Source: a bacterium (GTDB taxonomy: Bacteria; SZUA-79; Acidulodesulfobacterales; Acidulodesulfobacteraceae). Taken from it: a DNA stretch of 43,480 nt. Below, piece by piece: positions 1-8,841 of this stretch (its first letter is position 1; each line of letters opens with the position of its first letter). The DNA lies in the NCBI GenBank assembly GCA_021794475.1, contig JAJYQS010000006.1, positions 1 through 43,480 of the forward strand, given 5' to 3'. The notes beneath the pieces are model-generated. The model had not been told where the DNA came from. It saw only the letters and a program-made list of their open reading frames with translations, and ran no database searches. A program made the translations under genes and the position numbers.

Positions 1-124
1 AGATAACGTGTCTATGGCGGTTGAACTTATAACGCCTATAGCAGCCGAAAAGGAACTGAGATTCGCCATAAGAGAAGGCGGACATACGGTAGGCGCCGGT
101 GTGGTAACAGAGGTTGTAGAATAA
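1..124 (+). CDS. tuf: Elongation factor Tu, C-terminal end (partial)
   Basis: The window opens inside a gene. Frame 2 reads the last 40 codons and a TAA at 122-124. The translation ([20 protein letters not shown], then the [16 protein letters not shown] stretch) is the highly conserved third beta-barrel domain of EF-Tu, the GTPase that delivers aminoacyl-tRNA to the ribosome. Its position directly before rpsJ is the usual str-to-S10 operon junction in bacteria. The start lies outside the window, so the total length and the GTPase domain cannot be seen. Confidence 0.97.
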   Translation, partial: DNVSMAVELITPIAAEKELRFAIREGGHTVGAGVVTEVVE

Positions 125-172
125 AAAAATACTGATGCATTTTAATAATTAATCTTTATTATTTATATTAAA

Positions 173-200
173 GGAGTTGTAGCTCCCTATTATTTATAGG
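173..200 (+). promoter_or_regulatory. Possible leader hairpins controlling rpsJ translation
   Basis: Two short stems can form before rpsJ: GGAGT-TGTA-GCTCC (173-186, with one U-G pair) and CCTAT-TATTT-ATAGG (186-200). They share base 186, so they compete slightly. The second stem takes in the AGG (198-200) that is the nearest Shine-Dalgarno-like sequence to the ATG at 214. The AAGGAG at 171-176 is too far upstream to serve that start. S10 operons are often controlled through leader RNA (by L4 in E. coli), but this leader does not match a form I recognise. The stems are short, so this is tentative. Confidence 0.25.
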
Positions 201-213
201 TGCTATATAAAAA

Positions 214-525
214 ATGGAAATTCAAAAAATTCGTATAAGATTAAAGGCATTTGATCATAAATTATTAGACCATTCGGTTGAGGAAATAGTTGATACTGCA
301 AGAAGGACTGGATCAAAGGTCAGCGGTCCCATTCCCTTGCCGACTAAAATAAATAAATATTGCGTATTAAGGTCTCCTCATGTAGATAAAAAATCTAGAG
401 AAGAATTTGAAATGAGAACGCATAAGCGAATAATTGACTTAGTTGAGCCAACTCAGGCTACAATTGATGCCTTAATGAAATTAGATTTATCTTCAGGCGT
501 TGATGTCGATATAAAACAGATATAA
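214..525 (+). CDS. rpsJ: 30S ribosomal protein S10 (NusE)
   Basis: S10 sits in the 30S head and also acts as NusE in antitermination complexes. The 103-residue product has the family length and typical sequence: [15 protein letters not shown] at the start, the extended loop segment GPIPLPTK followed by [18 protein letters not shown], and a C-terminal VDVDIKQI strand. The ATG at 214 gives the conserved N terminus. It is the first gene of the S10 cluster, 89 bases after tuf and 20 bases before rplC, so co-transcription with both sides is likely. Confidence 0.98.
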   Translation: MEIQKIRIRLKAFDHKLLDHSVEEIVDTARRTGSKVSGPIPLPTKINKYCVLRSPHVDKKSREEFEMRTHKRIIDLVEPTQATIDALMKLDLSSGVDVDIKQI

Positions 526-545
526 TTGAACTTGGAGCGCTAAAT

Positions 546-1196
546 ATGTTAAAAGCACTAATAGGTAAGAAAGTTGGAATGACTCAAGTTTTCAACGAAG
601 ATGGAGGTATAGTACCGGTTTCTATTTTGATGGCAGGGCCATGTACAGTAGTAACAAAAAAAACTGTTGAAAAAGATGGTTATGATGCAGTTCAGATTGG
701 TTATGGAGAAATTAAATCTTATAAAGTTAATAAGCCGGAGTTAGGTCATTTTAAAAAAAACAATATAAATCCTGTAAAGATATTAAAAGAATTTAGAATA
801 TTAGATGATATTAGCTCCGTTAACATCGGAGAGGTTTATAACGTCTCAGTCTTTGACGGGATTAAAAATGTAAGTATTTCCGGTACTTCAAAAGGAAAGG
901 GCTTTCAGGGCGTTGTTAAAAGATGGGGATTTAAGGGCGGCAAGGACACACACGGTTCAAACTTTCATCGCGCACCGGGTTCTATCGGTCAATCTTCATA
1001 TCCTTCTAAGGTCTTTAAGGGGCTGCATATGCCGGGACACATGGGTAATGATAAAATAAGCGTGTTAAATCTGAAAGTCATTAAAATTGATAAGGATAAT
1101 AATTTGTTATATGTTAAGGGAGCTGTTCCGGGCGCTAACGGTAATATTGTTTACATATATGTAGCTAATGAATCAGGAAGAAAGATAGTTAAATAA
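546..1196 (+). CDS. rplC: 50S ribosomal protein L3
   Basis: L3 helps nucleate 50S assembly and reaches towards the peptidyl transferase centre. The 216-residue protein begins with the bacterial LIGKKVGMTQVF signature and carries the conserved extension with FHRAPGSIGQ. Gln149 corresponds to the glutamine that PrmB methylates in E. coli L3. A GGAG lies just upstream of the ATG. The gene is followed by a 105-base AT-rich gap before rplD, longer than most gaps in this block. I see no hairpin or clear promoter in that gap. Confidence 0.98.
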   Translation: MLKALIGKKVGMTQVFNEDGGIVPVSILMAGPCTVVTKKTVEKDGYDAVQIGYGEIKSYKVNKPELGHFKKNNINPVKILKEFRILDDISSVNIGEVYNVSVFDGIKNVSISGTSKGKGFQGVVKRWGFKGGKDTHGSNFHRAPGSIGQSSYPSKVFKGLHMPGHMGNDKISVLNLKVIKIDKDNNLLYVKGAVPGANGNIVYIYVANESGRKIVK

Positions 1197-1301
1197 ATTA
1201 ATATAAAAAAATTATTATATATAATATTTGCTAAATGAATAAAAAATAAAATTGTTTTTATAATTTATATTTTTTTATATATATAAAATAAAGGGTGTGA
1301 A

Positions 1302-1931
1302 ATGTCCCAGACAGCTGAGCTAATTAATATTAATAATGAAAAAGTAGATGATATCGTATTAAATGAAGCAATTTTTTCTTTCCCTCTGAATGAGGTTCTA
1401 ATTAAGCAATATGTTTTGTTGACGCAAGCCAATAAAAGACTTGGTCTTGCTTCCACAAAAAATAGAAAGATAGTATCCGGCGGCGGAAAAAAACCATGGA
1501 AGCAAAAAGGCACCGGAAGAGCAAGAGCCGGTTCAAGCCGTTCTCCGTTGTGGAAAGGCGGCGGAGTTATATTTGGACCTACTTCTGAAAGAAACTATAA
1601 TATGGATATGCCTAAAAAAGCAAGAAAAGGCGCATTAAAATCGCTCTTTGCAGAATTATATAAAGGTAAGAAAATAACATTTATAGAAGACTTTGAAATG
1701 TCAGATATTAAGACTAAGTCTATGGTTAATATTTTTAAGATGTTAAATATTGATAAAGGTATGCTAATATTACCGGAAAATGACGATAAGATTATAAAAT
1801 CGACTAGGAATCTATATAAATATAAAATATCTACGGTTGATAACTTTAATATAGTAGATTTATTAAAATATGAGAATATTATTATCAGCAAATCAGCACT
1901 TAACAAATTAGAGGTGAAATTATTACAATGA
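1302..1931 (+). CDS. rplD: 50S ribosomal protein L4
   Basis: L4 binds 23S rRNA and lines part of the exit tunnel. In E. coli it also represses the S10 operon. At 209 residues it has the family length. The tunnel-loop segment (KPWKQKGTGRARAGS, residues about 66-80) and the following SRSPLWKGGGVIFGP are classic L4. AAGGGTG precedes the ATG. The stop overlaps the rplW start in an ATGA arrangement at 1928-1931, which suggests translational coupling. Confidence 0.98.
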   Translation: MSQTAELININNEKVDDIVLNEAIFSFPLNEVLIKQYVLLTQANKRLGLASTKNRKIVSGGGKKPWKQKGTGRARAGSSRSPLWKGGGVIFGPTSERNYNMDMPKKARKGALKSLFAELYKGKKITFIEDFEMSDIKTKSMVNIFKMLNIDKGMLILPENDDKIIKSTRNLYKYKISTVDNFNIVDLLKYENIIISKSALNKLEVKLLQ

Positions 1932-2215
1932 AAGAATTGCATAAAATAATTGAAAAGGTAATACTTTCCGAAAAGAGTTTAGGCTTAAGAGAGACTCAGA
2001 ATGTATATGTTTTTAATGTTAATAAAAATGTTAATAAAAATGAAATAAAAATAGCTATTGAAAAGTTTTTTAATGTTAAAGTTGATAGCATTAAAACATT
2101 GATAAATAGAGGGAAGTTTAAAAGAATAGGTAAATATACCGGCAAATTGTCCAATACGAAAAAGACGTATGTTAAATTAAAAGAAGGCCAACATATCAGT
2201 GCATTAGAAGTATAA
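1928..2215 (+). CDS. rplW: 50S ribosomal protein L23
   Basis: L23 lies at the tunnel exit, where trigger factor and SRP dock. The 95-residue product shows the typical [14 protein letters not shown] start, the [15 protein letters not shown] segment and the basic loop around [12 protein letters not shown]. The ATG overlaps the rplD stop by four bases, and rplB follows after 16 bases. The length fits the bacterial family. Confidence 0.97.
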   Translation: MKELHKIIEKVILSEKSLGLRETQNVYVFNVNKNVNKNEIKIAIEKFFNVKVDSIKTLINRGKFKRIGKYTGKLSNTKKTYVKLKEGQHISALEV

Positions 2216-2231
2216 TAGGAGAATTAAGTTC

Positions 2232-3056
2232 ATGCAAATAAAAAAATATAAACCTACATCCAGCGGACGAAGATTTCAAAGCGTTTCCGATTTTTCTGAA
2301 ATAACTAGGGAAACTCCTGAAAAAAATTTAACGGCGGCACATAAAAAGCAGGCTGGACGAAATAACTACGGACGTATTACAGTCAGGCATCAGGGCGGAG
2401 GACATAAAACAAAATATAGGATTATAGATTTTAAAAGAAATAAAAGAAATATTCCTGCTACCGTGGCTGAAATAGAATATGATCCAAATAGAACTTCAAG
2501 AATAGCTCTATTAAATTACATTGATGGAGAAAAAAGATATATTTTATGTCCCAATGGGCTTAAAAAAGGACAGCAGGTTATTGCATCAGAAGAAGCCGAT
2601 ATTCAGGTTGGCAATAGTCTGCCGCTTTCTAAAATTCCTGTCGGCACTATGATTCATAATATCGAATTAAAACCCAATTCCGGCGGCCAGTTAGCACGAA
2701 GTGCAGGAGCATATGCGCAGCTAATCGGAAGAGACAACGGATATGGTCAATTAAAAATGCCGTCCGGCGAATATAGGATTGTTCCGGAAGGCTGCTATGC
2801 TACAATTGGACAGGTAGGCAATATTGACCATGAAAATATAAGTATCGGTAAAGCCGGCAGATCGAGATGGCTGGGGAAAAGACCGTCTGTTAGAGGTGTC
2901 GCTATGAATCCTGTCGACCATCCTCATGGCGGCGGAGAAGGTAAGACATCTGGAGGCAGACATCCTGTTACTCCTTGGGGTGTACCGACAAAAGGCTATA
3001 AAACTAGAAAAAATAAAGCTACGTCTAAATACATAATAAAAAGAAGAAAGCCGTAA
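2232..3056 (+). CDS. rplB: 50S ribosomal protein L2
   Basis: L2 is needed for subunit joining and supports the peptidyl transferase centre. The 274-residue protein has the [15 protein letters not shown] start, the OB-fold/SH3 middle region and the hallmark [12 protein letters not shown] near residues 226-237, which contains the conserved functional histidine. A TAGGAG motif lies ahead of the ATG. Spacing to rpsS is 15 bases. Confidence 0.99.
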   Translation: MQIKKYKPTSSGRRFQSVSDFSEITRETPEKNLTAAHKKQAGRNNYGRITVRHQGGGHKTKYRIIDFKRNKRNIPATVAEIEYDPNRTSRIALLNYIDGEKRYILCPNGLKKGQQVIASEEADIQVGNSLPLSKIPVGTMIHNIELKPNSGGQLARSAGAYAQLIGRDNGYGQLKMPSGEYRIVPEGCYATIGQVGNIDHENISIGKAGRSRWLGKRPSVRGVAMNPVDHPHGGGEGKTSGGRHPVTPWGVPTKGYKTRKNKATSKYIIKRRKP

Positions 3057-3071
3057 TTCTGGAGGATTATA

Positions 3072-3377
3072 GTGGCAAGGTCTATTAAGAAGGGTCCATT
3101 TATCGATAAATCGTTAATTGAAAAAATAGATAAAGCAAATTCTAATAATGATAAAAAAATTATTAAAACTTGGTCTAGAAGGTCTGATATAATTCCTGAT
3201 ATGGTTGGTCATACATTCGCAGTACACAATGGGAGAAAATTTATACCTGTTTTTGTATCTGAAAATATGGTCGGTCACAAATTAGGCGAATTTTCTGCTA
3301 CAAGGACTTTCACTATGCATTCTGGCGATAGAAAAGCGAAAGTTAAACAAGGGGCTGGAAAGACAGGCTCTAAATAA
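3072..3377 (+). CDS. rpsS: 30S ribosomal protein S19
   Basis: S19 lies in the 30S head next to S13. The gene starts with GTG at 3072 behind a good GGAGG (3061-3065); this start gives the expected [13 protein letters not shown] terminus. The conserved core ([20 protein letters not shown], then [12 protein letters not shown]) is intact. At 101 residues it is slightly longer than the usual ~92 because of a basic tail ending [10 protein letters not shown]. Confidence 0.98.
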   Translation: MARSIKKGPFIDKSLIEKIDKANSNNDKKIIKTWSRRSDIIPDMVGHTFAVHNGRKFIPVFVSENMVGHKLGEFSATRTFTMHSGDRKAKVKQGAGKTGSK

Positions 3378-3394
3378 AATTAAGAGAGGTTTAT

Positions 3395-3727
3395 ATGCAG
3401 TTTCAGGCAGAGGCAAAATATATAAGAGTTTCACCGCAAAAAGCTAGATTGGTTATAGATATGGTGAGAGGGAAGAAAGTTTATGATGCCCTTAATATTT
3501 TGAAATTTACAAACAAAAAATCGTCAAGTATTATATATAAATTATTAAAATCAGCTATTGCCAATGCATTAAATACCGGTAAAGTAGATATTGATAATTT
3601 ATTTATATCTACGGCATTTGTAAACATGTCATTTTCGTTGAAAAGAGTTATGCCAAAAGCAATGGGCAGAGCAGCAACTATTAAAAAAAGAATGAGCACA
3701 ATAAAAATAATACTTGATGAAAAATAA
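3395..3727 (+). CDS. rplV: 50S ribosomal protein L22
   Basis: L22 reaches into the exit tunnel. The 110-residue product begins with [20 protein letters not shown], a near-consensus L22 start, and ends with the beta-hairpin region ([20 protein letters not shown]) that lines the tunnel. A GAGAGG motif is correctly spaced before the ATG. It is followed after 14 bases by rpsC, the standard order. Confidence 0.98.
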   Translation: MQFQAEAKYIRVSPQKARLVIDMVRGKKVYDALNILKFTNKKSSSIIYKLLKSAIANALNTGKVDIDNLFISTAFVNMSFSLKRVMPKAMGRAATIKKRMSTIKIILDEK

Positions 3728-3741
3728 TATCGGAGGTTAAT

Positions 3742-4374
3742 TTGGGCCAAAAAGTTAATCCAATAGGTTTACGATTGGGAATTAATAAAACATGGGATTC
3801 AAAATGGTATCACAAAAAAGATTATCATATTTATCTGCATGAAGACATCAAAATTCGTAAATTCTTAAAAAGTAAGTTGTATTCGTCAGGCGTTGGTAAA
3901 ATTGATATTGAGCGCAAGTCTGATAAGCTAATTTTAAATATATATACCGCAAGACCAGGCATGGTGATAGGAAAAAAAGGTTCGGAAGTCGATACTTTAA
4001 AAACTTCAATTTCCGGTTTTGCAAAAGTTAATGATAAGGATTTAAGTATTAATATACTGGAAATTAAAAAACCCGAAATTAATTCTGTATTGGTAGCTGA
4101 AGGAATTGCATCTCAGCTTGAGAAAAGAATCGCCTTTAAGAGAGCTATGAAACGCAGTGTAAATTTGGCATTGAAGAGTGGAGCAAAAGGCATTAAAATT
4201 TCTTGCGGCGGAAGGTTAGGCGGTGCGGAAATAGCGAGAACAGAGTGGTATAAAGAAGGAAGAGTGCCTCTGCATACGCTTCGGGCGGATATAGATTACG
4301 GTGTTGCAGAAGCTAATACGACTTACGGAAAGATAGGCATTAAAGTATGGATATATAAAGGCGATATTCTTTAA
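3742..4374 (+). CDS. rpsC: 30S ribosomal protein S3
   Basis: S3 forms part of the mRNA entry channel. The start is TTG at 3742, chosen because it gives the universal [14 protein letters not shown] terminus and sits behind CGGAGG. A type II KH domain is visible with the GKKG loop in [13 protein letters not shown] (residues about 74-86). The C-terminal domain holds [20 protein letters not shown] and ends soon after [10 protein letters not shown], so this is the short-tail form (210 residues). Confidence 0.98.
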   Translation: MGQKVNPIGLRLGINKTWDSKWYHKKDYHIYLHEDIKIRKFLKSKLYSSGVGKIDIERKSDKLILNIYTARPGMVIGKKGSEVDTLKTSISGFAKVNDKDLSINILEIKKPEINSVLVAEGIASQLEKRIAFKRAMKRSVNLALKSGAKGIKISCGGRLGGAEIARTEWYKEGRVPLHTLRADIDYGVAEANTTYGKIGIKVWIYKGDIL

Positions 4375-4469
4375 TAATAATAATATTTGTTAGTAGCTTT
4401 TTTTGGCATAAGTAAAAAATTATTGAAACATTAACGATATAAGATTAATAAATAAATAGGTGAATTACA

Positions 4470-4883
4470 ATGTTAATGCCGTCTAAAACAAAATTTAGAA
4501 AACAAATGAAAGGACGAATGAAAGGTGTTGCGACGCGCGGTAATTCTATTGCCTTTGGCGATTACGGATTGAAAGCCTTAGAATGCGGATATATAACATC
4601 TCGTCAAATTGAAGCTGCCAGAATTGCAATGACTCGGTTTGTAAAAAGAGGCGGAAAGATTTGGATAAAGGTGTTTCCTGACAAACCGATAACTAAAAAG
4701 CCTGCTGAAACTAGAATGGGTAAAGGTAAAGGTAGTGTAGAAGAATGGGTTGTAGTTTCACGTCCAGGATTAGTTTTGTATGAAATGGGCGGGATTTCCA
4801 AAGAAGTAGCAAAGGAAGCATTAAGACTAGCATCCCATAAATTGCCTATTAAGACCATTTTTATTGAGAGAGGTGAATTTTAA
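4470..4883 (+). CDS. rplP: 50S ribosomal protein L16
   Basis: L16 is a late-assembling 50S protein near the A-site tRNA. The 137-residue sequence has the standard [18 protein letters not shown] start, the [12 protein letters not shown] helix, the GRIWIKVFP-like strand (here [15 protein letters not shown]) and the MGKGKG motif. It follows a 95-base AT-rich gap after rpsC; I see no confident promoter or terminator there. The next gene, rpmC, starts two bases after the stop. Confidence 0.98.
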   Translation: MLMPSKTKFRKQMKGRMKGVATRGNSIAFGDYGLKALECGYITSRQIEAARIAMTRFVKRGGKIWIKVFPDKPITKKPAETRMGKGKGSVEEWVVVSRPGLVLYEMGGISKEVAKEALRLASHKLPIKTIFIERGEF

Positions 4884-4885
4884 TA

Positions 4886-5089
4886 ATGAAATATAAATAT
4901 CAAGAAATAAAAACTATGGGATTACCAGAGCTTCAAGTAAAAGAAGATGATATTAAAAAAGAGATGTTTAATTTGAGAATACAAAAATCTATCGGCTCTT
5001 TAGAAAACCCCAAGAGATTAAAATTATTAAAAAAACAGATCGCTTGGATAAAGACTTCATTAAACGAAAGAAATAGGGGTATAAAATGA
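4886..5089 (+). CDS. rpmC: 50S ribosomal protein L29
   Basis: This small helical protein at the tunnel exit is 67 residues long. The family pattern is visible: MGLPELQVKEDDIKKEMFNL, then LRIQKSIGSLENPKRLKLLK and a helix ending IAWIKTSLNERNRG. The start follows rplP by two bases behind GAGAGGTGAA, and the stop overlaps the rpsQ start (ATGA, 5086-5089), so the three genes are probably translated in a coupled manner. Confidence 0.96.
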   Translation: MKYKYQEIKTMGLPELQVKEDDIKKEMFNLRIQKSIGSLENPKRLKLLKKQIAWIKTSLNERNRGIK

Positions 5090-5322
5090 AAAAAACATTT
5101 ATCGGCAATGTAGCTTCTGATAAAATGGATAAAACTATAGTTGTTTCAGTATCTAATTTGGTAATGCATCCTCTTTTTAAAAAATTTATAAAAACAGCTA
5201 AAAAATATAAAGTGCATGATGAAAATAATATTGCAAAAATAGGGGATAAAGTATTGTTTTGCGAATCAAGACCTATTTCGAAAGATAAAAAGTGGAATCT
5301 CAAGAAAGTATTGGAAAAATGA
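5086..5322 (+). CDS. rpsQ: 30S ribosomal protein S17
   Basis: S17 is an OB-fold protein that binds 16S rRNA early in 30S assembly. The 78-residue product contains the family motifs FIGNVASDKMDKTIVVSV, HPLFKKFIKTAKKYKVHDE and GDKVLFCESRPISKDKKW. Its ATG overlaps the rpmC stop. Rpl14 follows after 32 bases. Confidence 0.97.
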   Translation: MKKTFIGNVASDKMDKTIVVSVSNLVMHPLFKKFIKTAKKYKVHDENNIAKIGDKVLFCESRPISKDKKWNLKKVLEK

Positions 5323-5354
5323 TTTAATAGAAAATAAATTTAGGGGAATATAAA

Positions 5355-5723
5355 ATGATTCAGATGCAAACAATTTTAACATCCGCTGATAATTCCGGAG
5401 CTAAAAAGCTGATGTGCATTAAAGTATTGGGCGGTTCAAAAAGAAAATATGCTTCGATTGGTGATACGATTGTTGTATCAATCAAGGAAGCCGTTCCTAA
5501 TTCCAAAGTAAAAAAGGGCGATGTGGCTAAAGCTGTAATTGTTAGAACTGCTAAAGAAACAAGACGCCCTGACGGTACATATATCAAATTTGATAATAAT
5601 TCTGCTGTTCTAATTAACGCTCAAAAGGAGCCTATAGGTACCCGCATTTTTGGACCGGTTGCCAGAGAATTAAGAGCAAGAAAATTCACAAGAATTATTT
5701 CTTTAGCTCCAGAGGTTTTATAA
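5355..5723 (+). CDS. rplN: 50S ribosomal protein L14
   Basis: L14 forms intersubunit bridges at the 30S interface. The 122-residue sequence is near-consensus: [32 protein letters not shown], the [10 protein letters not shown] strand and the C-terminal [11 protein letters not shown] segment. AGGGGA precedes the ATG. One base separates its stop from rplX. Confidence 0.98.
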   Translation: MIQMQTILTSADNSGAKKLMCIKVLGGSKRKYASIGDTIVVSIKEAVPNSKVKKGDVAKAVIVRTAKETRRPDGTYIKFDNNSAVLINAQKEPIGTRIFGPVARELRARKFTRIISLAPEVL

Positions 5724-5724
5724 T

Positions 5725-6039
5725 ATGACTATTAAATTAAAAAAAAATGATTTAGTGCAGGTAATAGCCGGTAAAGAAAAAGATAAAACAGGCAAAATAC
5801 TTCGCATAGATAAAAAACGAAATAGAGTAATAATTGAAAAAGTTAATATGATAAAAAGGCATGTTAAGCCTAAAAGTGCGCAAGAGCCCGGCGGTATAAT
5901 AGACAAAGAAGGCTCTATAAATATTTCTAATGTTGGAATTTACTGTCCAAAGTGCAAGAAAGCCGTTAGATACTCTACTAAGACAAAAGATGATAATAAA
6001 AAAGTACGCATATGTAAAAAATGCGGAACTGAGCTCTAA
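5725..6039 (+). CDS. rplX: 50S ribosomal protein L24 with zinc ribbon
   Basis: L24 is an assembly initiator for the 50S subunit. The 104-residue protein has an N-terminal KOW motif ([20 protein letters not shown]) and the KHVKP-like [18 protein letters not shown] segment. The C-terminal part carries C74-x2-C77 and C97-x2-C100, a zinc-ribbon form found in many but not all bacteria. It is tightly packed between rplN and rplE. Confidence 0.97.
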   Translation: MTIKLKKNDLVQVIAGKEKDKTGKILRIDKKRNRVIIEKVNMIKRHVKPKSAQEPGGIIDKEGSINISNVGIYCPKCKKAVRYSTKTKDDNKKVRICKKCGTEL

Positions 6040-6055
6040 TTGGGGGAAATAAAAA

Positions 6056-6598
6056 GTGATATCAAGATATTTGGAATTATATAATAAAGAAATAATACCT
6101 CAAATTATGAATGAACATAACTATAAAAATATACATCAAATTCCGAGGTTAGAAAAAATAGTTATCAATATGGGTTTAGGGGAAGCTACTTCAAATCCAA
6201 AAATAATAGAAAAGTCATCCGAAGAATTGGCTAAAATAACAGGACAGCATCCGGTTGTTTCAAAAGCTAGAAAATCTATCGCTGCATTTAAACTTAAAGA
6301 AAAACAAGAGATTGGATGTTTCGTTACGTTACGCAACAAAAAAATGTATGATTTTCTTGATAGATTGATTAATATTGCTCTGCCTAGAGTTAGGGATTTT
6401 AAAGGTGTTTCAAAAAAATCTTTCGATGGCAGAGGTAATTACACTTTCGGAATTAAGGAGCAAATTATTTTTCCTGAAGTAAGTTATGAGCTTGTTGAAA
6501 AATTAAAGGGGTTCAATATCACAATCGTAACTACCGCAAACACAGATGCAGAAGCTTACAATTTATTAAAAACATTTAAATTTCCTTTTAAAAATTAG
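6056..6598 (+). CDS. rplE: 50S ribosomal protein L5
   Basis: L5 binds 5S rRNA in the central protuberance. The start is GTG at 6056 behind GGGGGA, giving a full-length 180-residue protein. Conserved segments include [36 protein letters not shown], and the C-terminal [20 protein letters not shown] with [11 protein letters not shown]. The order rplN-rplX-rplE-rpsN is standard for the spc cluster. Confidence 0.98.
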   Translation: MISRYLELYNKEIIPQIMNEHNYKNIHQIPRLEKIVINMGLGEATSNPKIIEKSSEELAKITGQHPVVSKARKSIAAFKLKEKQEIGCFVTLRNKKMYDFLDRLINIALPRVRDFKGVSKKSFDGRGNYTFGIKEQIIFPEVSYELVEKLKGFNITIVTTANTDAEAYNLLKTFKFPFKN

Positions 6599-6609
6599 AG
6601 GATCGGTGT

Positions 6610-6795
6610 ATGGCAAAAAAATCGTTATTCATAAAAGCTTTTAGGAAACCAAAGTTTAAAGTAAGGCAGCATAACAGATGCCCGATTTGCGGTAGACCAA
6701 GAGGCTATTACAGAAAATTTGATATGTGCAGGATATGTTTTCGAACCTTATCAAGTAAAGGTGAAATTCCGGGAATTACTAAATCTAGTTGGTAA
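6610..6795 (+). CDS. rpsN: 30S ribosomal protein S14, zinc-binding (type Z) form
   Basis: S14 sits in the 30S head. This is the short form of 61 residues with four zinc ligands, C24-x2-C27 and C40-x2-C43 ([13 protein letters not shown] and MCRICFR), as opposed to the ~100-residue cysteine-free form of enteric bacteria. The C terminus [11 protein letters not shown] is conserved. It follows rplE after 11 bases and is followed by an unusually long 188-base gap before rpsH. Confidence 0.98.
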   Translation: MAKKSLFIKAFRKPKFKVRQHNRCPICGRPRGYYRKFDMCRICFRTLSSKGEIPGITKSSW

Positions 6796-6805
6796 AATGA
6801 TTTTT

Positions 6806-6832
6806 TTTACATATTTTTAGAAATTATGTAAA
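6806..6832. promoter_or_regulatory. Dyad TTTACATA-N11-TATGTAAA in the rpsN-rpsH gap
   Basis: A perfect 8-base inverted repeat (6806-6813 and 6825-6832, 11-base spacer) lies 11 bases after the rpsN stop. No U-tract follows it, so it is unlikely to be a simple terminator for + strand transcription. It could be a protein-binding dyad or an RNA hairpin. In such AT-rich DNA an 8-base dyad can occur by chance. Confidence 0.3.
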
Positions 6833-6846
6833 CATAGCAATAAAGG

Positions 6847-6875
6847 TTGTTTATTTTAATAAATTATATTACAAT
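6847..6875 (+). promoter_or_regulatory. Candidate internal promoter upstream of rpsH
   Basis: TTGTTT (6847-6852), a 17-base spacer and TACAAT (6870-6875) match a sigma-70 promoter with a few mismatches. The location fits: this 188-base gap is the longest within the ribosomal block and would let rpsH and the genes after it be expressed separately. The surrounding DNA is almost pure A/T, so chance matches are common and confidence is low. Nothing else is recognisable in the rest of the gap. Confidence 0.3.
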
Positions 6876-6983
6876 ATCACTTCGAAATTAATTTATTAAT
6901 TGTTTTATTTTATTCAGTTTATTTTTATCTATGTTAATTTTTATAGATTAATTTTTCACAAATTGCATATTGGGAGATAATAA

Positions 6984-7382
6984 ATGCATGACCCTATTTC
7001 AGATTTAATAATTAGAATTAAAAACGCTTCTTCGGCAGGTAAAAAATCTGTTGTGATTCCGTATTCAAAAATCAAAGAAGAAATATGTCAGAATTTGCTG
7101 AAAAATGGATTTATAGAATCCGTTGCAATAATTGATTTTGAAAATATTGCCAAGAAATCGCTTGAAGTAGTTTTGAAATATACTAATAAAAAGAAACCTT
7201 TAGTTATTGAAATGAAAGCGACTAGTACGCCCGGTCTAAGGCGCTATAAGAGCGTTAAAGATATTAAACCGTATAAAAATGGTCTTGGTATTGAACTTTT
7301 CACTACTTCTAAAGGTGTAATTTCGGATTATGAATGTTTAGAAAAAAATGTAGGCGGTTTGTCAATATTAAAAATTATGTAA
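6984..7382 (+). CDS. rpsH: 30S ribosomal protein S8
   Basis: S8 is a central-domain 16S rRNA binder and, in E. coli, the repressor of the spc operon. The 132-residue protein has the HDPISDLIIRIKNAS start, a KRISTPGLRRY-like ATSTPGLRRYKSVKD segment, and the conserved LFTTSKGVISD followed by VGGLSILKIM in place of the usual GGE(V/I)L ending. GGGAGA precedes the ATG. It comes after the 188-base gap described separately. Confidence 0.97.
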   Translation: MHDPISDLIIRIKNASSAGKKSVVIPYSKIKEEICQNLLKNGFIESVAIIDFENIAKKSLEVVLKYTNKKKPLVIEMKATSTPGLRRYKSVKDIKPYKNGLGIELFTTSKGVISDYECLEKNVGGLSILKIM

Positions 7383-7413
7383 ATATATATCATTAAAAAT
7401 AGGATGTAATATA

Positions 7414-7953
7414 ATGTCAAGGATAGGAAAAAAACCGGTTAATATACCGGCAGGCGTAATGGTAAAGTTGGAAGATAAAATCTTAACATGTACTGGGCCA
7501 AAAGGTTCAGTTTCAAAACAATTACCTGAAAAATCTTCTGTAAATATAAATGATTCCATAATTACAGTCGGCCTGGCAGATGACGATAAAAATAACGAAA
7601 AATTTACAGGATTGACGCGAACGATTATAGCAAATTGTATAGAAGGCGTGTCTAACGGCTTTTTTTTAAATTTAGAAATTATTGGCGTGGGATATAAAGC
7701 TGAGGTGAAAAATAATTTGCTAAACTTGAGCTTAGGTTATTCTCATCCTGTTGTCTTTAACATTCCTGATACAATAGTTATAAATGTTGAAAAAAATACC
7801 TTATTAAAAATTACCGGAAACGATAAAGATCTTGTAGGGCAAGTTGCGGCGAAGATCAGAAGCTATAGAAAACCTGAACCGTATAAAGGCAAAGGCATAA
7901 AGTACAGCGATGAAATTATAAAAAGAAAAGTCGGTAAAGCTTCAGGAAAATAA
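7414..7953 (+). CDS. rplF: 50S ribosomal protein L6
   Basis: L6 is a two-domain protein near the sarcin-ricin loop. The 179-residue product starts MSRIGKKPVNIPAGV and has the GVGYKAEVKNNLLNLSLGYSHPV segment in the second domain, with the C-terminal SYRKPEPYKGKGIKYSDE motif that contacts 23S rRNA. Length is standard. AGGATG lies upstream of the ATG. Confidence 0.98.
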   Translation: MSRIGKKPVNIPAGVMVKLEDKILTCTGPKGSVSKQLPEKSSVNINDSIITVGLADDDKNNEKFTGLTRTIIANCIEGVSNGFFLNLEIIGVGYKAEVKNNLLNLSLGYSHPVVFNIPDTIVINVEKNTLLKITGNDKDLVGQVAAKIRSYRKPEPYKGKGIKYSDEIIKRKVGKASGK

Positions 7954-7974
7954 TTTAAAAGGAAAAGTGTAAAT

Positions 7975-8331
7975 ATGAAAACTAAATTAGAAAAAAGATT
8001 AAGAAGAAAAGTTCAAATCAGGAAAGCTATGCGAAATAGTAAAAGACCTAGGCTTTGTGTTTATAAAAGTCTAAATAATATCTATGCGCAAGTTTTTTCT
8101 TTGGATAACAAAGTCTTAGTCCAGGTATCGACGTTATCTAATGAGATAAAAAGCGAAATTAGCGGGCATACAGGAAATGTTGAGTCTGCAAAAATAATTG
8201 GCGCTAAAATTGCTGAACTTTGTAAAAAAAATTCTATTAATGAAGTCGCTTTTGATAGGAATGGATATATATATCATGGCAGAGTTAAGGCATTAGCCGA
8301 TGCTGCAAGAGAAAACGGTTTAATTTTTTAG
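7975..8331 (+). CDS. rplR: 50S ribosomal protein L18
   Basis: L18 binds 5S rRNA together with L5. The 118-residue sequence shows the basic N terminus (LEKRLRRKVQIRKAMR), the RPRLCVYKSLNNIYAQVF core, and the C-terminal FDRNGYIYHGRVKALADAAR with ENGLIF. It is preceded by AAAGGAAAAG and followed by rpsE after 15 bases. Confidence 0.98.
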   Translation: MKTKLEKRLRRKVQIRKAMRNSKRPRLCVYKSLNNIYAQVFSLDNKVLVQVSTLSNEIKSEISGHTGNVESAKIIGAKIAELCKKNSINEVAFDRNGYIYHGRVKALADAARENGLIF

Positions 8332-8346
8332 TTTCAGGAGGATACT

Positions 8347-8841
8347 TTGGAAATATCTAATAAACAAGATTTAAATTTTAAAGATAAGGTTATACATATA
8401 TCTAGGGTAGCCAAAGTTGTTAAAGGAGGCAGACGATTTGGTTTTTCTGCTTTAGTTGCAGTTGGTGACGAAGGTGCCGGATATGTCGGAATAGGTCTTG
8501 GCAAAGCAAAAGAAGTACCGGAAGCAATAAGAAAAGCTACGGAGCAGGCAAAGAAAAATTTAATGAAAGTTAAAATTTTTAAGAATACTATTCCTCATGA
8601 ACAGGATGCAAAAGCCGGTGCCGGCTATGTATTTATGAAACCGGCTCCCGAAGGCACAGGAATTATTGCTGGAGGAGCTATGCGAGCAATTTTTGAATTG
8701 AGCGGTATTAAAAATGTATATGCAAAAAGTATAGGCTCATCAAATCCGCATAATGTTGCGAGAGCTACCATAAAATGTTTGTCTTCATTATATTATAAAA
8801 AAGAGTTAATAAATAGAAGATTTGAAAATAAGGAAAAATAA
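8347..8841 (+). CDS. rpsE: 30S ribosomal protein S5
   Basis: S5 takes part in decoding accuracy and the mRNA helicase activity of the 30S entry site. The start is TTG at 8347 behind CAGGAGG. The 164-residue protein has the S5 double-stranded RNA-binding fold ([20 protein letters not shown], then [18 protein letters not shown]) and the C-terminal [17 protein letters not shown] domain. Its TAA at 8839-8841 directly abuts the rplO ATG, leaving no room for the usual rpmD gene. Confidence 0.98.
   Translation: MEISNKQDLNFKDKVIHISRVAKVVKGGRRFGFSALVAVGDEGAGYVGIGLGKAKEVPEAIRKATEQAKKNLMKVKIFKNTIPHEQDAKAGAGYVFMKPAPEGTGIIAGGAMRAIFELSGIKNVYAKSIGSSNPHNVARATIKCLSSLYYKKELINRRFENKEK

Noticed and set aside
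1197-1301. The 105-base gap between rplC and rplD as a promoter region
   Set aside because: It is nearly all A/T, so TATA-like words are everywhere; no -35/-10 pair stands out.
2751-2963. A minus-strand open frame in rplB, and similar short frames opposite other ribosomal genes
   Set aside because: All are antisense to strongly conserved coding sequence and lack ribosome binding sites.
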